Part shown: piece by piece, positions 34,166 through 42,339 of the stretch | Position numbering within the stretch: the stretch's first letter is position 1 | How the letters are laid out: each line of letters starts with the position of its first letter | Source of the DNA: AP-15 sp963750195 | GTDB taxonomy: Bacteria > Pseudomonadota > Alphaproteobacteria > ATCC43930 > CGMCC-115725 | Reading direction: 5' to 3' | Assembly (NCBI GenBank): GCA_963750195.1 | Contig: CAVVPS010000009.1 | Span: 62,001 to 126,000, forward strand | DNA: 64,000 nt | Made by a program: the position numbers and the translations under genes | Notes under the pieces: model-generated | The model's input: the letters and a program-made list of their open reading frames with translations, nothing else | Told to the model about the DNA's origin: nothing | The model's database searches: none

Positions 34166-35392
34166 GTGGCCGGTAGGCGTCATCAGCGGCGTGTGCTGAT
34201 TTACAGCCACGACAGTTTTGGGCTCGGTCATTTGCGTCGCTGTCGCGCGATAGCCCATTCTCTGGTTGAGGTGGATCCCGCGCTGTCCATCTTGATCCTG
34301 TCGGGGTCGCCGATCATCGGCAGCTTCGATTTTCGTGCCCGTGTTGATTTTGTGCGCGTACCCGGCGTCATCAAGCTGCGCAACGGCGAGTACGTCTCGC
34401 TTGGCCTCCATATCGACATCGAGGAGACGCTGGCGATGCGCTCTTCGATCATCCGCCATACCGCCGATATTTTCGACCCTGACCTGTTGATCGTCGACAA
34501 GGAGCCCTTGGGGCTGCGCGGCGAGGTGCGCGACACATTGCAGCTGATGCAGCGCCGGCGGGCGACGGTGGTCCTTGGGCTGCGCGACGTGATGGACGAT
34601 CCTGAAGCGCTCGAGAACGAATGGGAGCGCAAGAATGCGGTCCCGGCGCTGTCCGAATACTACGACGAGATCTGGGTTTATGGCCTGCCGCAGATCTGCG
34701 ACCCGCTCGCCGGGCTCCCGGTGCCGGCCAGCGTTCGCCGGCGTATGATCTATACCGGCTACCTGCAGCGCACCGCGACCGATCTGGCGGTGACGCCGGA
34801 CCTGCAGGAGTTCGTCGAGAATGAGTTTTTGCTGATCACCCCGGGCGGTGGCGGCGACGGCGATGTGCTCGTTGATCTGGTGCTGTCGGCCTATGAGCAC
34901 GATCGCGAACTGCCGTTTCCGGCGCTGGTTGTCTTCGGCCCGTTCATGTTGCCCGAGCAACGGGCGGCTTTTGCGGCCCGAGCCGCGCGGTTGCCGAACG
35001 TCCACGCCATTACCTTCAATGCCCGGCTCGAAGCGCTCATGGCGCGCGCTGCCGGTGTCGTCGCGATGGGCGGCTATAACACCTTTTGCGAGATCCTGTC
35101 CTTCGATAAGCCGGCGCTGATCATGCCGCGGACCGCACCGCGGCTCGAACAGTTTATCCGCACTGAGCGCGCCGCCGAACTTGGCCTCGTCGCCATGCTG
35201 TCGGAGCAGCAGGGCCGCGACCCACGTGTCATGTCCGCGGCGCTGCGTCGATTGACCAGCCAGCCGCCGCCCTCGAATGCGGTGATCCCGGGTCTGCTCG
35301 ACGGGATGCCGAGCGTCAATCGGCTGGCGAAAAAATGGCTCGACCGGGGCCGGACCGGGCGCGTCTCGGTGCGGGCGCGTCTCGGGGCCTGA
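34166..35392 (+). CDS. MurG/GT28-like glycosyltransferase
   Basis: GT-B-fold glycosyltransferase, 408 residues, of the group with a GT28-type C-terminal domain. N-domain: VLIYSHDSFGLGHLRRCRAIA, containing the GxGHxxR acceptor loop. C-domain: LLITPGGGGDGDVLV, then VVAMGGYNTFCEILSFDKPALIMPR, the nucleotide-sugar binding segment. GTG start with GAGGGGAC upstream. It is the first gene of a ten-gene co-directional block and is paralogous to the gene at 37846: shared GHLRR, YTGY, LRDxxxxPE and GYNT motifs. Probably builds a surface or storage glycan. Donor and acceptor unknown. Confidence 0.82.
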   Translation: MAGRRHQRRVLIYSHDSFGLGHLRRCRAIAHSLVEVDPALSILILSGSPIIGSFDFRARVDFVRVPGVIKLRNGEYVSLGLHIDIEETLAMRSSIIRHTADIFDPDLLIVDKEPLGLRGEVRDTLQLMQRRRATVVLGLRDVMDDPEALENEWERKNAVPALSEYYDEIWVYGLPQICDPLAGLPVPASVRRRMIYTGYLQRTATDLAVTPDLQEFVENEFLLITPGGGGDGDVLVDLVLSAYEHDRELPFPALVVFGPFMLPEQRAAFAARAARLPNVHAITFNARLEALMARAAGVVAMGGYNTFCEILSFDKPALIMPRTAPRLEQFIRTERAAELGLVAMLSEQQGRDPRVMSAALRRLTSQPPPSNAVIPGLLDGMPSVNRLAKKWLDRGRTGRVSVRARLGA

Positions 35393-35395
35393 TCC

Positions 35396-36697
35396 GTGCT
35401 GCCTCCATCGGCCGCCTCCAGGAGGCGTGTTGCCTTTGTCCTCAAAGGCTATCCGCGGTTGTCCGAGACTTTCATCGCGCAGGAGATCCTGGCGCTCGAA
35501 CAGCGCGGACTCGGCATCCTGATCGTCTCGTTGCGTCACCCAACCGATCGCACCGTTCATCCGGTGCACGACGCGATCGGCGCGGACCGGCTCTACCTTC
35601 CGGAATATTTGTACCAGGAGCCGTCGCGTGTCTGGCGCGGCTGGCGGCGCGCCCGCCGGCAACCGGGCTATGGCCGGGCACTGCGCGCCTGGCTCGCCGA
35701 TCTGCGGCGCGACCCGACACCAAACCGGGTGCGCCGGTTCGCCCAGGCGCTGGTGCTTGCGGCCGAGTTGCCGGGCGAAGTCGATCATCTTCACGCCCAT
35801 TTTCTGCACACGCCGGCATCGGTCGCGCGGTACGCCGCGCTGATCTCGGACCTCGACTGGACGGTGTCCGCTCATGCCAAGGACATTTGGACAATCCCCG
35901 ACTGGGAAAAACGAGAGAAGCTCGGCGAAGCGCGCTGGGCGGTGACCTGCACAGCGGCTGGCCGCGCCCATCTCGCGAGCTTGGCGCCGCGGCCGGAGCG
36001 GGTCGCGCTGTGCTATCACGGGCTCGATCTCGAACGCTTTTCATCTCCGCCGCAGCGGCCGCCTGGCAGCGACGGCAGCGACCCGCTATGCCCGGTCGTG
36101 CTGCTTTCGGTCGGCCGGGCGGTACCGAAAAAGGGCTACGACGACCTCTTTGCTGCACTGGCGTTGCTGCCGGCGGGTCTCGCCTGGCGCTTTGAGCATA
36201 TCGGCGGCGGCGGCCTTACGGCAACGTTGCGCGGCCTGGCCAAGAGGCTCGGCCTCGCGCGGCGGGTCGAGTGGCGCGGCGCCCTGGCCCAGCCCGAGGT
36301 GCTCGACGCCTATCGCCGGGCCGATTTGTTTGTGCTCGCCGCTAAAGTGACCGAGGACGGCGACCGCGACGGGCTGCCCAACGTTCTGATGGAAGCACAG
36401 AGCCAGCGCCTTGCCTGTATCGCCACCCGGGTGTCGGGGATCCCCGAGCTGATCGAGGACGGGGCGACGGGTGTGCTAGTGCGGCCGGGCGACCCTCAGG
36501 CACTGGCCCGGGCACTTACCGCGCTGATCCGCGACCCGGTGCGGCGCATGGCGCTCGGTAGTGCTGGCGAGCGGCGGGTCCGCAGCGCCTTTGCGATGGA
36601 TGCAGGGATTGATCTGCTCGCCCGGCGCTTTGGCCTCGAACCGGTGGACGCCCCGGACCTGCCCGTCGATACCCCGGAACTCGCCGAGGCGCGCTGA
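35396..36697 (+). CDS. GT4-family glycosyltransferase (433 aa)
   Basis: Retaining GT-B glycosyltransferase. N-terminal domain opens RVAFVLKGYPRLSETFIAQEIL, typical of exopolysaccharide transferases, with HLHAHFLHTPASVARYAA and VSAHAKDIWT, a histidine acceptor-site motif. The C-terminal GT4 domain has LLSVGRAVPKKGYDDLFAALA, RVEWRGALAQPEVLDAYRRADLFVL and a GLPNVLMEAQSQRLACIAT loop with the E-x7-E-like pair. A GTG start 3 bases after the previous stop indicates coupling. Likely transfers a hexose to a lipid-linked glycan. Sugar specificity cannot be read from sequence. Confidence 0.88.
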   Translation: MLPPSAASRRRVAFVLKGYPRLSETFIAQEILALEQRGLGILIVSLRHPTDRTVHPVHDAIGADRLYLPEYLYQEPSRVWRGWRRARRQPGYGRALRAWLADLRRDPTPNRVRRFAQALVLAAELPGEVDHLHAHFLHTPASVARYAALISDLDWTVSAHAKDIWTIPDWEKREKLGEARWAVTCTAAGRAHLASLAPRPERVALCYHGLDLERFSSPPQRPPGSDGSDPLCPVVLLSVGRAVPKKGYDDLFAALALLPAGLAWRFEHIGGGGLTATLRGLAKRLGLARRVEWRGALAQPEVLDAYRRADLFVLAAKVTEDGDRDGLPNVLMEAQSQRLACIATRVSGIPELIEDGATGVLVRPGDPQALARALTALIRDPVRRMALGSAGERRVRSAFAMDAGIDLLARRFGLEPVDAPDLPVDTPELAEAR

Positions 36698-36708
36698 TCC
36701 GCCCTGCC

Positions 36709-37815
36709 ATGCGCATCGCCTTTTATGCGCCGCTGAAACCACCCGATCATCCGGTCCCGTCGGGGGATCGGCGGGTGGCGCAGCTGTTTCTCGCCGCGCT
36801 GCGCCGCGTCGGGCACGAGCCGGCGCTCGCCTCTCGTTTTCGCAGCTTCGAAGGGCGCGGCGACCAGCGCCGCCAAGCGCGGCTCGCGGCGCTCGGGCAA
36901 AAGCTCGCCGAGCGGATTGTGCGCCACTGCCGAATGGCTCCGGGGAGCGCCCCGGACCTATGGTTCACCTACCACCTCTACCACAAGGCGCCCGATTGGC
37001 TGGGACCGCGCGTCGCCGGCGCGCTTGGCATTCCTTATGTCGTCGCCGAGGCCTCATACGCGCCTAAGCGGGCAGGCGGCGCCTGGGACGCCGGCCACCG
37101 CGCCGCCGAGCATGCGATCCGCCGCGCCGACGCGGTGATCGGCCTCAATCCGGCCGATCGCGATTGCGTGCTGCCGCTGCTGGCGGACCCCGCGCGATGG
37201 ATCGCCATCAAGCCGTTTCTCGACGCCGCTTGCTACGAGCTGCGGGTGCCGGCCGAGGGCGGGCCGGTGCGGCTGATCGTGGTGGCGATGATGCGCCCGG
37301 GCGACAAGCTCGCCTCATACCGGGTTCTCGGCGACGCCCTGTCGCGGTTGGGCGATCTCGATTGGTTCCTGGAGGTGGTGGGTGACGGCGCCGCCCGGGC
37401 AGAAGTCGCACGCGCTCTCGCCCCGCTGGGCGACCGCGTGGTGTGGGCCGGGGCGCTTGGCGCCGCGGCGCTCGCCCGGCATCTCGCCGCCGCCGATCTT
37501 TGCGTATGGCCAGCGGTCAACGAGGCCTTCGGCATGGCCCTGCTCGAAGCCCAGGCGAGCGGTCTGCCAGTCGTCGCCGGAGCGAGCGGCGGCGTGGCCC
37601 AAATCGTCATGCCGGGGGTCAGCGGTCTGCTAGTCCCGCCTGGCGATGCGGCAGGATTTGCCGCTGCGGTGCGGCAGCTGATCGTCGATCGTGGCCTGCG
37701 CGCCCGCTTTGCCGCAGCGGCTCGGCAACGCGTCCTTGCCGAGCATGATCTGTCGACTGCCGCACGCCGTCTTGCGGCGGTGTTCGAGGCGCTTCGGCCG
37801 GCGCATGCGGCGTAA
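36709..37815 (+). CDS. GT4-family glycosyltransferase (368 aa)
   Basis: Second GT4 enzyme in the block, 368 residues. It opens MRIAFYAPLKPPDHPVPSGDRRVAQLF, the glycine-containing N-terminal loop of GT4 proteins. The centre has YVVAEASYAPKR. The C-domain has LIVVAMMRPGDKLASYRVL, VVWAGALGAAALARHLAAADLCVWPAVNEAFGMALLEAQASGLPVVA with the E-x7-E motif, and SGLLVPPGDAAGFAAAV. It starts 11 bases after the previous gene. A TuaC-like or exopolysaccharide role is plausible. Confidence 0.88.
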   Translation: MRIAFYAPLKPPDHPVPSGDRRVAQLFLAALRRVGHEPALASRFRSFEGRGDQRRQARLAALGQKLAERIVRHCRMAPGSAPDLWFTYHLYHKAPDWLGPRVAGALGIPYVVAEASYAPKRAGGAWDAGHRAAEHAIRRADAVIGLNPADRDCVLPLLADPARWIAIKPFLDAACYELRVPAEGGPVRLIVVAMMRPGDKLASYRVLGDALSRLGDLDWFLEVVGDGAARAEVARALAPLGDRVVWAGALGAAALARHLAAADLCVWPAVNEAFGMALLEAQASGLPVVAGASGGVAQIVMPGVSGLLVPPGDAAGFAAAVRQLIVDRGLRARFAAAARQRVLAEHDLSTAARRLAAVFEALRPAHAA

Positions 37816-37845
37816 GTCGTTCCTGCCACGGCCACACGTGCCCGC

Positions 37846-39027
37846 ATGACCGGCGCCGTCCTGTTCCATGTCCAGCACTTGCTCGGGATCGGGCATCTGC
37901 GCCGCGCGCTCCGTCTCGTCGAGGCGCTGACGAAGGAGGGCGTCCGAGTGACTCTGGTCTCGGGCGGCGACAAGCTGCCGGAGCTGGGCGGCGCGGCCGC
38001 CGAGCGCGTCGTTCAGCTGGCGCCGATCCGGACGCGTGACGCCGGCTTCAAGGACCTCGTCGATGACGATGGCCGGCCGATCGACGACGCCCTACGCGCT
38101 GTGCGCCGCGAGACGCTACTCGACGCCTTTGACGCAGCGCATCCGGATGCCGTCATCATTGAGGCGTTTCCGTTTGGCCGGCGGGCATTCCGGTTCGAGC
38201 TCGAACCTCTGATCGCGGCGGCGCGCGCACGCCGGCCGCCGGCGCTGGTGCTGTGTTCGCTGCGCGACATCGTGGTAGCGCCCGAGGATGCCCAGCGCCG
38301 GCGCGCCATCGTCGCTCGCGTGCGCGATGATTTCGCCGCCGTGCTGGTCCATGGCGACCCCTCGCTGATCCCCCTCGAAGCGAGCTTTCCCGAGGCCCCC
38401 GAGATCGCTGACCGGCTCGTCTATACCGGCTATGTTGGTGCCTCCGATGAGCCGGCCGGCGCCGACAATGATGCGGGCGCTGATGAAGTATTGGTCTCGG
38501 CCGGTGGCGGCGCGGTCGGCGGCGCACTCTTGGCGACGGCGCTCGCGGCGCGGCGCGGCGGCTGCCTGGCCGATCTCGGCTGGCGGCTGCTCGCTGGACC
38601 CAATTTGCCCCCTGCGCAATTTGCGACGCTCTCGGCGAAACTGCCCGACGGCGTCGTCCTTGAGCGCTACCGGGCCGATTTTCCGCAGATGCTGCGGCGC
38701 TGCCGGGTGTCGGTAAGCCAGGCCGGCTATAATACCGTGCTCGACATCCTCGCCGCGCGGGCCAACGCCGTCCTGGTGCCGTTCGCCGATCTGCGCGAGA
38801 CCGAGCAGGCCCTGCGCGCGGAGCGACTGGCGGATCGCGGCGTCGTCGAGATTGTGGCGCCGAGTGCACTATCACCAGAGCGGCTCGCCGAAGCGATCGA
38901 GCGGGCGGTGCGGGGCCGGCCGGCGCCGCTTGCAGTCGACACGACCGGGGCGCGCCGTAGCGCGCAGCTGATAGCCGGCATGATCGGCAACGTGACCGCC
39001 GCCGCGCCGCTTTTCAGAGTTTCGTAA
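37846..39027 (+). CDS. MurG/GT28-like glycosyltransferase, paralogue of the 34166 gene
   Basis: GT-B enzyme, 393 residues. N-domain: VLFHVQHLLGIGHLRRALRLVEAL with the GxGHLRR loop. Middle: LVLCSLRDIVVAPED. C-domain: EVLVSAGGGAVGGALL and VSQAGYNTVLDILAARANAVLVPF, then E-rich ETEQALRAERL, the usual base-binding Glu region of GT28 C-domains. These motifs match, in order, those of the gene at 34166, so an ancient duplication is likely. It lies 30 bases after the GT4 gene and 28 before the deacetylase in the same block. Confidence 0.82.
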   Translation: MTGAVLFHVQHLLGIGHLRRALRLVEALTKEGVRVTLVSGGDKLPELGGAAAERVVQLAPIRTRDAGFKDLVDDDGRPIDDALRAVRRETLLDAFDAAHPDAVIIEAFPFGRRAFRFELEPLIAAARARRPPALVLCSLRDIVVAPEDAQRRRAIVARVRDDFAAVLVHGDPSLIPLEASFPEAPEIADRLVYTGYVGASDEPAGADNDAGADEVLVSAGGGAVGGALLATALAARRGGCLADLGWRLLAGPNLPPAQFATLSAKLPDGVVLERYRADFPQMLRRCRVSVSQAGYNTVLDILAARANAVLVPFADLRETEQALRAERLADRGVVEIVAPSALSPERLAEAIERAVRGRPAPLAVDTTGARRSAQLIAGMIGNVTAAAPLFRVS

Positions 39028-39055
39028 CGCTGCTGGGTGACTATACGATCGGCAA

Positions 39056-39910
39056 ATGATAACTCTTCGCCACGCCTCCCCAGTCGCTACGGCGCGATGG
39101 CCCGATCTGGCGAACGAGCTCGACTGCTGGGGAGCAGAAGGGAGGACCGCTACCTTGTGGTGGCGCGACGACGACGCTGCGGCGCCGTGTGACCGCCTCG
39201 ACCGCTTACTGGCAATCGCCGGGGAGGCGCCGTTGGCGCTCGCGGTCATCCCGATGGCCGCGCGCCCCGCGCTCGCGAAGTGGCTGGACGGTGCCGCTCG
39301 GCGATCGGGTGGCGCCTCGTCGATCGCGATCCTTCAGCACGGTTGGCGGCATGCTGACCACGCGATTCAATCAAAGAAAAGCGAGTTTCCGGTGGAGCGC
39401 TCAGGCGGATCCGTCGCCGCCGATCTTGCTGCCGGCCGGGAGCGGCTGCGCGAGCTGTTCGGCGCCCGCGCCCTCGCGGTCCTCGCTCCGCCCTGGAACC
39501 GCTTCGCCGAGGCTTTCCTTCCGCTTCTCGGCGGCTGCGGGATCGGCGCAATCTCCCAGGTCAACCCGCGCGGCGCGGCGTGGCCGGCGCTGGGTGTGTT
39601 CGCAGCCAATGTTCACGTCGACCTCGTTGCCTGGAAGGCGGACCGCGGATTCATCGGCGAAGCCGCGGCGCTCGGCGGCCTCGTCGGGCATTTGCGGGCG
39701 CGCCGATGCGGCGAAGTCGATGGCGACGAGCCGACCGGGATCCTGACCCATCACCTCGTTCAGGACGACGCCACGGGCGATTTCCTGCTCCGGCTGGTGG
39801 CGCTGACCGCTGCTCATCCAGCGGCGTGCTGGCTCGACGCCGGTGCGGTCTTTGCCCCGGGTCTGGAAACCGCGGCGACATTCGCCTCGGGAGATGCGGC
39901 TCCGACATGA
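39056..39910 (+). CDS. polysaccharide-deacetylase-like protein
   Basis: NodB-type (CE4) fold, 284 residues. The metal-site pattern is present: DDD at 38-40 in LWWRDDDAAA, and HGWRH giving H94 and H98. The catalytic-type loops LAPPWNRF and TGILTHHLVQDD are also visible. It probably removes N-acetyl groups from a glycan made by the neighbouring transferases. There is no signal peptide, so it would act in the cytoplasm on a lipid-linked precursor, or a signal has been missed. Its stop overlaps the next ATG (ATGA), showing translational coupling. Confidence 0.78.
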   Translation: MITLRHASPVATARWPDLANELDCWGAEGRTATLWWRDDDAAAPCDRLDRLLAIAGEAPLALAVIPMAARPALAKWLDGAARRSGGASSIAILQHGWRHADHAIQSKKSEFPVERSGGSVAADLAAGRERLRELFGARALAVLAPPWNRFAEAFLPLLGGCGIGAISQVNPRGAAWPALGVFAANVHVDLVAWKADRGFIGEAAALGGLVGHLRARRCGEVDGDEPTGILTHHLVQDDATGDFLLRLVALTAAHPAACWLDAGAVFAPGLETAATFASGDAAPT

Positions 39911-40425
39911 CGCAGCACGCTTACCCGAGCTCGGCTATGATCGGCGACTATTTGCGGGCCGTTGCGGGCTTCGTGCCGATCGCGGTGATCCTGGCGATCG
40001 CCCCCGTCGGGACCGGCGCCGACCTCATATTGGGCGGCCTCGCGGCGCTGTTTTCGTTATTCGGCATCCGCACTGCGCTGCGCCACGGGACCCGGGTCGA
40101 GATGACCGAAACCGGATTATCAGCTTCCGGGCCGCTGGGCGCCTCGATCCGTTGGGCCGAGCTCGACGGCATCAAGCTCGCCTATTATTCGACCCGGCGC
40201 GATCGCCGCGACGGATGGATGCAACTGGGGCTGCGCGCCGGGGCTGCGCGGCTTCGCCTCGACAGCCGGATCGAGGGCTTTCCCAAACTGGTCGAGCGGG
40301 CGGCGCGAGCGGCCGAAATGCGCGGGCTCGAGCTGAGCACGGCGACGGCCGCCAATCTGGAGGCGCTTGGGATCGGATCTCCCGGCGTCGCCCCACATAT
40401 GGGTGCGGCTGGAGGCATGGCGTGA
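39907..40425 (+). CDS. small membrane protein with PH-like domain
   Basis: The 172-residue product. Two hydrophobic helices lie near 16-34 and 40-55 (VAGFVPIAVILAIAPV, LILGGLAALFSLFGI). A beta-rich cytoplasmic domain follows, with VEMTETGLSASGPLGASIRWAEL and IKLAYYSTRRDRRDGWMQLGL strands, like bacterial PH or YcxB-like modules. It overlaps the deacetylase by 4 bases and the ABC ATPase start (GTGA) by 4 bases, so it sits in the middle of a tightly coupled operon. Function unknown. It may link glycan and transport units at the membrane. Confidence 0.7.
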   Translation: MTQHAYPSSAMIGDYLRAVAGFVPIAVILAIAPVGTGADLILGGLAALFSLFGIRTALRHGTRVEMTETGLSASGPLGASIRWAELDGIKLAYYSTRRDRRDGWMQLGLRAGAARLRLDSRIEGFPKLVERAARAAEMRGLELSTATAANLEALGIGSPGVAPHMGAAGGMA

Positions 40426-42323
40426 CCGATCTATTGAGGATCCGCGACCTGCATGTTCGCTTTGCCGCTCCCGGCGGTTTCATCCGCGCTGTCACCGGGG
40501 CATCGTTCCGGGTGCGCCCGCGCTCGACGGTGGCGTTGGTCGGCGAATCGGGTTCGGGCAAATCGGTCGTCAGTCAGTCCATCATGCGCATCCTGCCGCG
40601 CAATGGCGAAATCACCCGAGGCGAGATCCTGTTCGCCGATCCGCGCGGCGACGGCGCCGTCGTCGATCTTGCCAATTTGCCAAAGGACAGTGCGGCGATG
40701 CGGACGATCCGCGGCGGTCGCATCTCGATCATCTTTCAAGAGCCGATGACCTCGCTGTCGCCACTCCACACCGTTGGCAATCAAGTCGGCGAGGCCCTGC
40801 GGCTGCATCGTCCGGTCGGCGCCGCGGAAGCCACCGAGCTGACGCTCGAGACATTGCGCCTCGTGGGCTTTCCCGATCCGGTGCGGGCATTGCGCAGCTA
40901 CCCGTTCGAGCTGTCGGGCGGATTGCGGCAACGGGCGATGATCGCGATGGCGCTGGTCTGCCGCCCGGCATTGTTGATTGCCGACGAGCCGACGACGGCG
41001 CTCGACGTGACGATTCAGGCGCAGATCCTGAAGCTCGTGCTCGAGCTGCAGCAGGAGCTCGGCATGGCGGTGCTGCTGATCACCCATGATCTCGGGGTGG
41101 TCGCCAACGTTGCCGAAGAAATTGTCGTCATGTACCGCGGCGAGGTGGTTGAGAGCGGTACGCTCGAGGATATTTTCCGACGGCCTGAGCACCCCTATCT
41201 GCGGGCGCTGCTGCGCGCGGTGCCGCGCTTTGACATGAAACCGGGTGAGCGGCTAATTCCGATCCGAGAGATAGCGGCGGGCGACGCGCCGCATCTGATG
41301 TCGGAAAGGGTGAATTGGCCGTCCGGGCCTTCGGCGCCGCTGCTCGAATGCGTCGGCTTGCGCAAGGCCTATGCGATCCGCAAAAGCGGCTGGTTCAGCG
41401 GCGGCGCCTCCGCAAGGGTGCTTGCGGTCGACGGGGTCAGCCTGAAGATCGAGCGCGGCGAGTGCCTCGGTCTCGTCGGCGAAAGCGGCTGCGGAAAGAC
41501 TACCTTGGCCAAGGTGCTGCTGCGTGCGGTGACCCCGGATTCGGGATCGGTCGCCTTCAACGATCACGGCAAGCGGATCGATGTGCTGGCGCTCGAAGGC
41601 GACAGCCTGAAGCAATTTCGCCGCCAGGTGCAGTTCATCTTTCAGGATCCCTTCGGGTCGCTGAACCCACGCATGACGGTGTTCGATATTATCGAGGAGC
41701 CGCTGGCGATCCACGGCATCGGCGATGGTCGCTCGCGGCGCGAGATGGTCACCGAGTTAGTAGCCCTCGTCGGCCTCGACCGGCACCATCTGAGACGCTA
41801 CCCGCACAGCTTCTCCGGGGGCCAGCGCCAGCGCATCGGAATTGCCCGCGCACTTGCCTTGCGCCCGGACTTGGTGATCTGCGACGAACCGACCTCGGCG
41901 CTCGACGTCTCGATCCAGGCGCAAATCCTGAACCTCTTGATGGACCTCAAGAAAAAGTTGGGGCTGACCTATCTGTTCATTTCCCACAATCTGGCCGTCG
42001 TCGACTACATCGCCGACCGGATCGCGGTTATGTGCGCCGGCCGCATCGTCGAGATTGCCGACCGCGCGACGTTGTTCCGCGCCCCGGTGCACCCTTATAC
42101 CCAGGCGTTGCTGGCGGCTGTGCCGGCGCCCGATCTGGCGCATCTGCTCGACTTCGCCCAATTGATGGAGGACAGGGCCTCCAACCCGGCGGCCTGGCCG
42201 GAACCCTTCCGCCGCAAGCCGGCCGATCCGCCGCAACTGATCGAAATCGCCCCTGGCCACGCTGTCGACGCGCGGGCGGCGCCGACATTGCCAGCCTTGA
42301 CGGCCGGTTTGGCTCGAGCGTGA
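40422..42323 (+). CDS. fused dipeptide/oligosaccharide ABC importer ATPase (two NBDs)
   Basis: The 633-residue protein fuses the DppD- and DppF-like ATPases. NBD1: Walker A GESGSGKS near 39-46, signature LSGGLRQRAMI near 165, Walker B LLIADEPTTALDVTIQAQ. NBD2: Walker A GESGCGKTTLAK, signature FSGGQRQRIGIARAL, Walker B LVICDEPTSALDVSIQAQ. Both halves keep the catalytic Glu and a switch His (ITHD, ISHN), and each ends with the RAPxHPYxxALLxAVP motif of oligopeptide-import ATPases. GTG 40422 with GGAGG 6 bases upstream is chosen. The longer upstream open frame is antisense-like noise. It energises the permeases encoded downstream. Confidence 0.92.
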   Translation: MTDLLRIRDLHVRFAAPGGFIRAVTGASFRVRPRSTVALVGESGSGKSVVSQSIMRILPRNGEITRGEILFADPRGDGAVVDLANLPKDSAAMRTIRGGRISIIFQEPMTSLSPLHTVGNQVGEALRLHRPVGAAEATELTLETLRLVGFPDPVRALRSYPFELSGGLRQRAMIAMALVCRPALLIADEPTTALDVTIQAQILKLVLELQQELGMAVLLITHDLGVVANVAEEIVVMYRGEVVESGTLEDIFRRPEHPYLRALLRAVPRFDMKPGERLIPIREIAAGDAPHLMSERVNWPSGPSAPLLECVGLRKAYAIRKSGWFSGGASARVLAVDGVSLKIERGECLGLVGESGCGKTTLAKVLLRAVTPDSGSVAFNDHGKRIDVLALEGDSLKQFRRQVQFIFQDPFGSLNPRMTVFDIIEEPLAIHGIGDGRSRREMVTELVALVGLDRHHLRRYPHSFSGGQRQRIGIARALALRPDLVICDEPTSALDVSIQAQILNLLMDLKKKLGLTYLFISHNLAVVDYIADRIAVMCAGRIVEIADRATLFRAPVHPYTQALLAAVPAPDLAHLLDFAQLMEDRASNPAAWPEPFRRKPADPPQLIEIAPGHAVDARAAPTLPALTAGLARA

Positions 42324-42339
42324 CGGAGCGCGCGCCCGA

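Noticed and set aside
34103..36019. Very long minus-strand open frame opposite the glycosyltransferases
   Set aside because: It is the complement of clearly conserved genes, has no ribosome binding site and shows no family motif; GC-rich codons leave few antisense stops.
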